Source of the DNA: UBA6921 sp031363085 | Lineage (GTDB): Bacteria; Pseudomonadota; Gammaproteobacteria; SG8-11 | NCBI GenBank assembly: GCA_031363085.1 | Contig: JANLTU010000193.1 | Location: 1-22,582 of the forward strand | Length of the DNA stretch: 22,582 nucleotides | Direction of reading: 5' to 3' | In this document: one piece after another, positions 22,277 through 22,582 of the stretch | Position numbering within the stretch: position 1 is the first letter of the stretch | How the letters are laid out: every line of letters begins with the position of its first letter | Translations under genes and position numbers: made by a program | The notes under the pieces: model-generated | What the model saw: the letters and a program-made list of their open reading frames with translations, nothing else | What the model was told of the DNA's origin: nothing | Databases searched by the model: none

Positions 22277-22311
22277 TCCCCTCCCCGCGTTGACTTTACG
22301 CGGGGAGGGGG
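22277..22311. other. Strong GC-rich hairpin downstream of the helicase-DUF2290 operon
   Basis: A 13-bp perfect stem, CCCCTCCCCGCGT (22278-22290) with ACGCGGGGAGGGG (22298-22310), encloses a TGACTTT loop. No T-run follows on either strand, so it is not a textbook intrinsic terminator. It may still end transcription of the cassette, or be a REP-like element. The surrounding 22173-22371 contains no convincing gene. Confidence 0.6.
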
Positions 22312-22371
22312 AAAGCCAGCGCGGCGGGAATCATCAACCCGCTACAAAATGTGTACGTCAGCTTTGGTGAG

Positions 22372-22582
22372 TTAAACGGCGCGCCGTTTTTGGCGCGGAC
22401 CGTTTGAACGAGGAGTTAGGCTGTGCGTTATCTCCACAAGACGCCCCGATACAAATTTGTGAAGTACGCTGGCAATTAACGTCTGGTACGGCATACCTTC
22501 TTCAAGTGCGCGGGCCTGAATATCCATCAAGTCAGGCGTAGAAAGACGAATGTTGATCCGTTTTTCTTTAAGAAAAGTAGCC
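22372..22582 (-). CDS. CopG-family (ribbon-helix-helix) antitoxin, N-terminus cut by window
   Basis: The minus strand is open from the window edge to a TAA at 22374-22372, giving 69 residues. They contain 'FLKEKRINIRLSTPDLMDIQARALEEGMPYQTLIASVLHKFVSGRLVE', a typical CopG-type antitoxin: a beta strand 'KRINIRLS', then two helices joined by 'EEGMPYQTLIASVLHK'. Such antitoxins usually bind operator DNA and neutralise a RelE/BrnT-like toxin encoded next to them; that partner would lie beyond the window. The C-terminal tail 'PRSNGPRQKRRAV' is basic and encoded partly by a 16-bp palindrome. It extends the toxin-antitoxin character of this island. Confidence 0.8.
   Translation of the reverse strand, partial: ATFLKEKRINIRLSTPDLMDIQARALEEGMPYQTLIASVLHKFVSGRLVEITHSLTPRSNGPRQKRRAV

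Noticed and set aside
22190..22375. Plus-strand 61-codon frame after the DUF2290 gene
   Set aside because: It runs through the GC-rich hairpin and direct repeats; no ribosome-binding site or recognisable sequence.
22374..22389. Perfect palindrome as a plasmid origin or attachment site
   Set aside because: It lies in the coding end of the antitoxin gene and has no surrounding iterons or integrase gene in view.

Overview
The window looks like the chromosome of a Gram-negative proteobacterium, probably a gamma- or betaproteobacterium. Pointers are the moderately high G+C content, a RegB/RegA-type two-component pair, outer-membrane beta-barrel proteins, Tat and Sec signal peptides, lipoproteins, and several periplasmic c-type haem proteins. 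Most genes encode envelope or periplasmic proteins for metal handling, redox chemistry or envelope glycosylation. No rRNA, tRNA, CRISPR array or intact transposase was seen.

Positions 1-3591 (+) hold a probable metal (copper?) handling cluster: the end of a beta-propeller-like protein with a Gly5-His3 tail, a Met-rich outer-membrane barrel, a YcnI/DUF1775 protein whose predicted mature form begins with His, and a small lipoprotein. Positions 3729-5590 (+) encode a RegB/PrrB-type redox sensor kinase and its Fis-type regulator, with ATGA overlap. Positions 5630-7809 (-) encode an OmpR-family regulator and its membrane kinase. Divergent from them are a Cys-rich bufferin-like lipoprotein (8026) and a secreted protein built of two DUF7482-like repeats (8464).

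A DUF547 protein (-, 9505-10317) is divergent from a five-gene plus-strand run: an ECF sigma factor, a GT2 glycosyltransferase, a cytochrome-like mini-protein whose CxxC lacks the haem His, an outer-membrane barrel protein, and a polytopic GT-C mannosyltransferase-like protein. Positions 14442-18291 (-) carry a redox/phosphoesterase group: a dihaem peroxidase (MauG/CcpA type), an EF-hand-like secreted protein, a dihaem cytochrome c and a Tat-exported metallophosphoesterase. Positions 18654-22582 form an accessory island: a DUF4160-DUF2442 pair, a two-gene cassette of an SF1 helicase with a possible N-terminal nuclease domain plus a DUF2290 protein, and a partial CopG-type antitoxin at the edge.

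Two observations stand out. First, three intergenic regions (7853-7923, 8338-8381, 10482-10525) contain runs of an 11-bp direct repeat with core CGTGA, in exact 11-bp phase. That is the usual geometry for tandem binding of OmpR-family regulators. They would tie the 7105-7809 regulator to itself, the Cys-rich lipoprotein, the DUF7482 protein, and the ECF sigma/glycosyltransferase operon or the divergent DUF547 gene, giving a small envelope/metal-stress regulon not obvious from annotation. Second, the helicase-DUF2290 cassette is compact, translationally coupled and bounded by imperfect inverted copies of a GGGTCA-CTTGC element, consistent with a mobile defence-type module.
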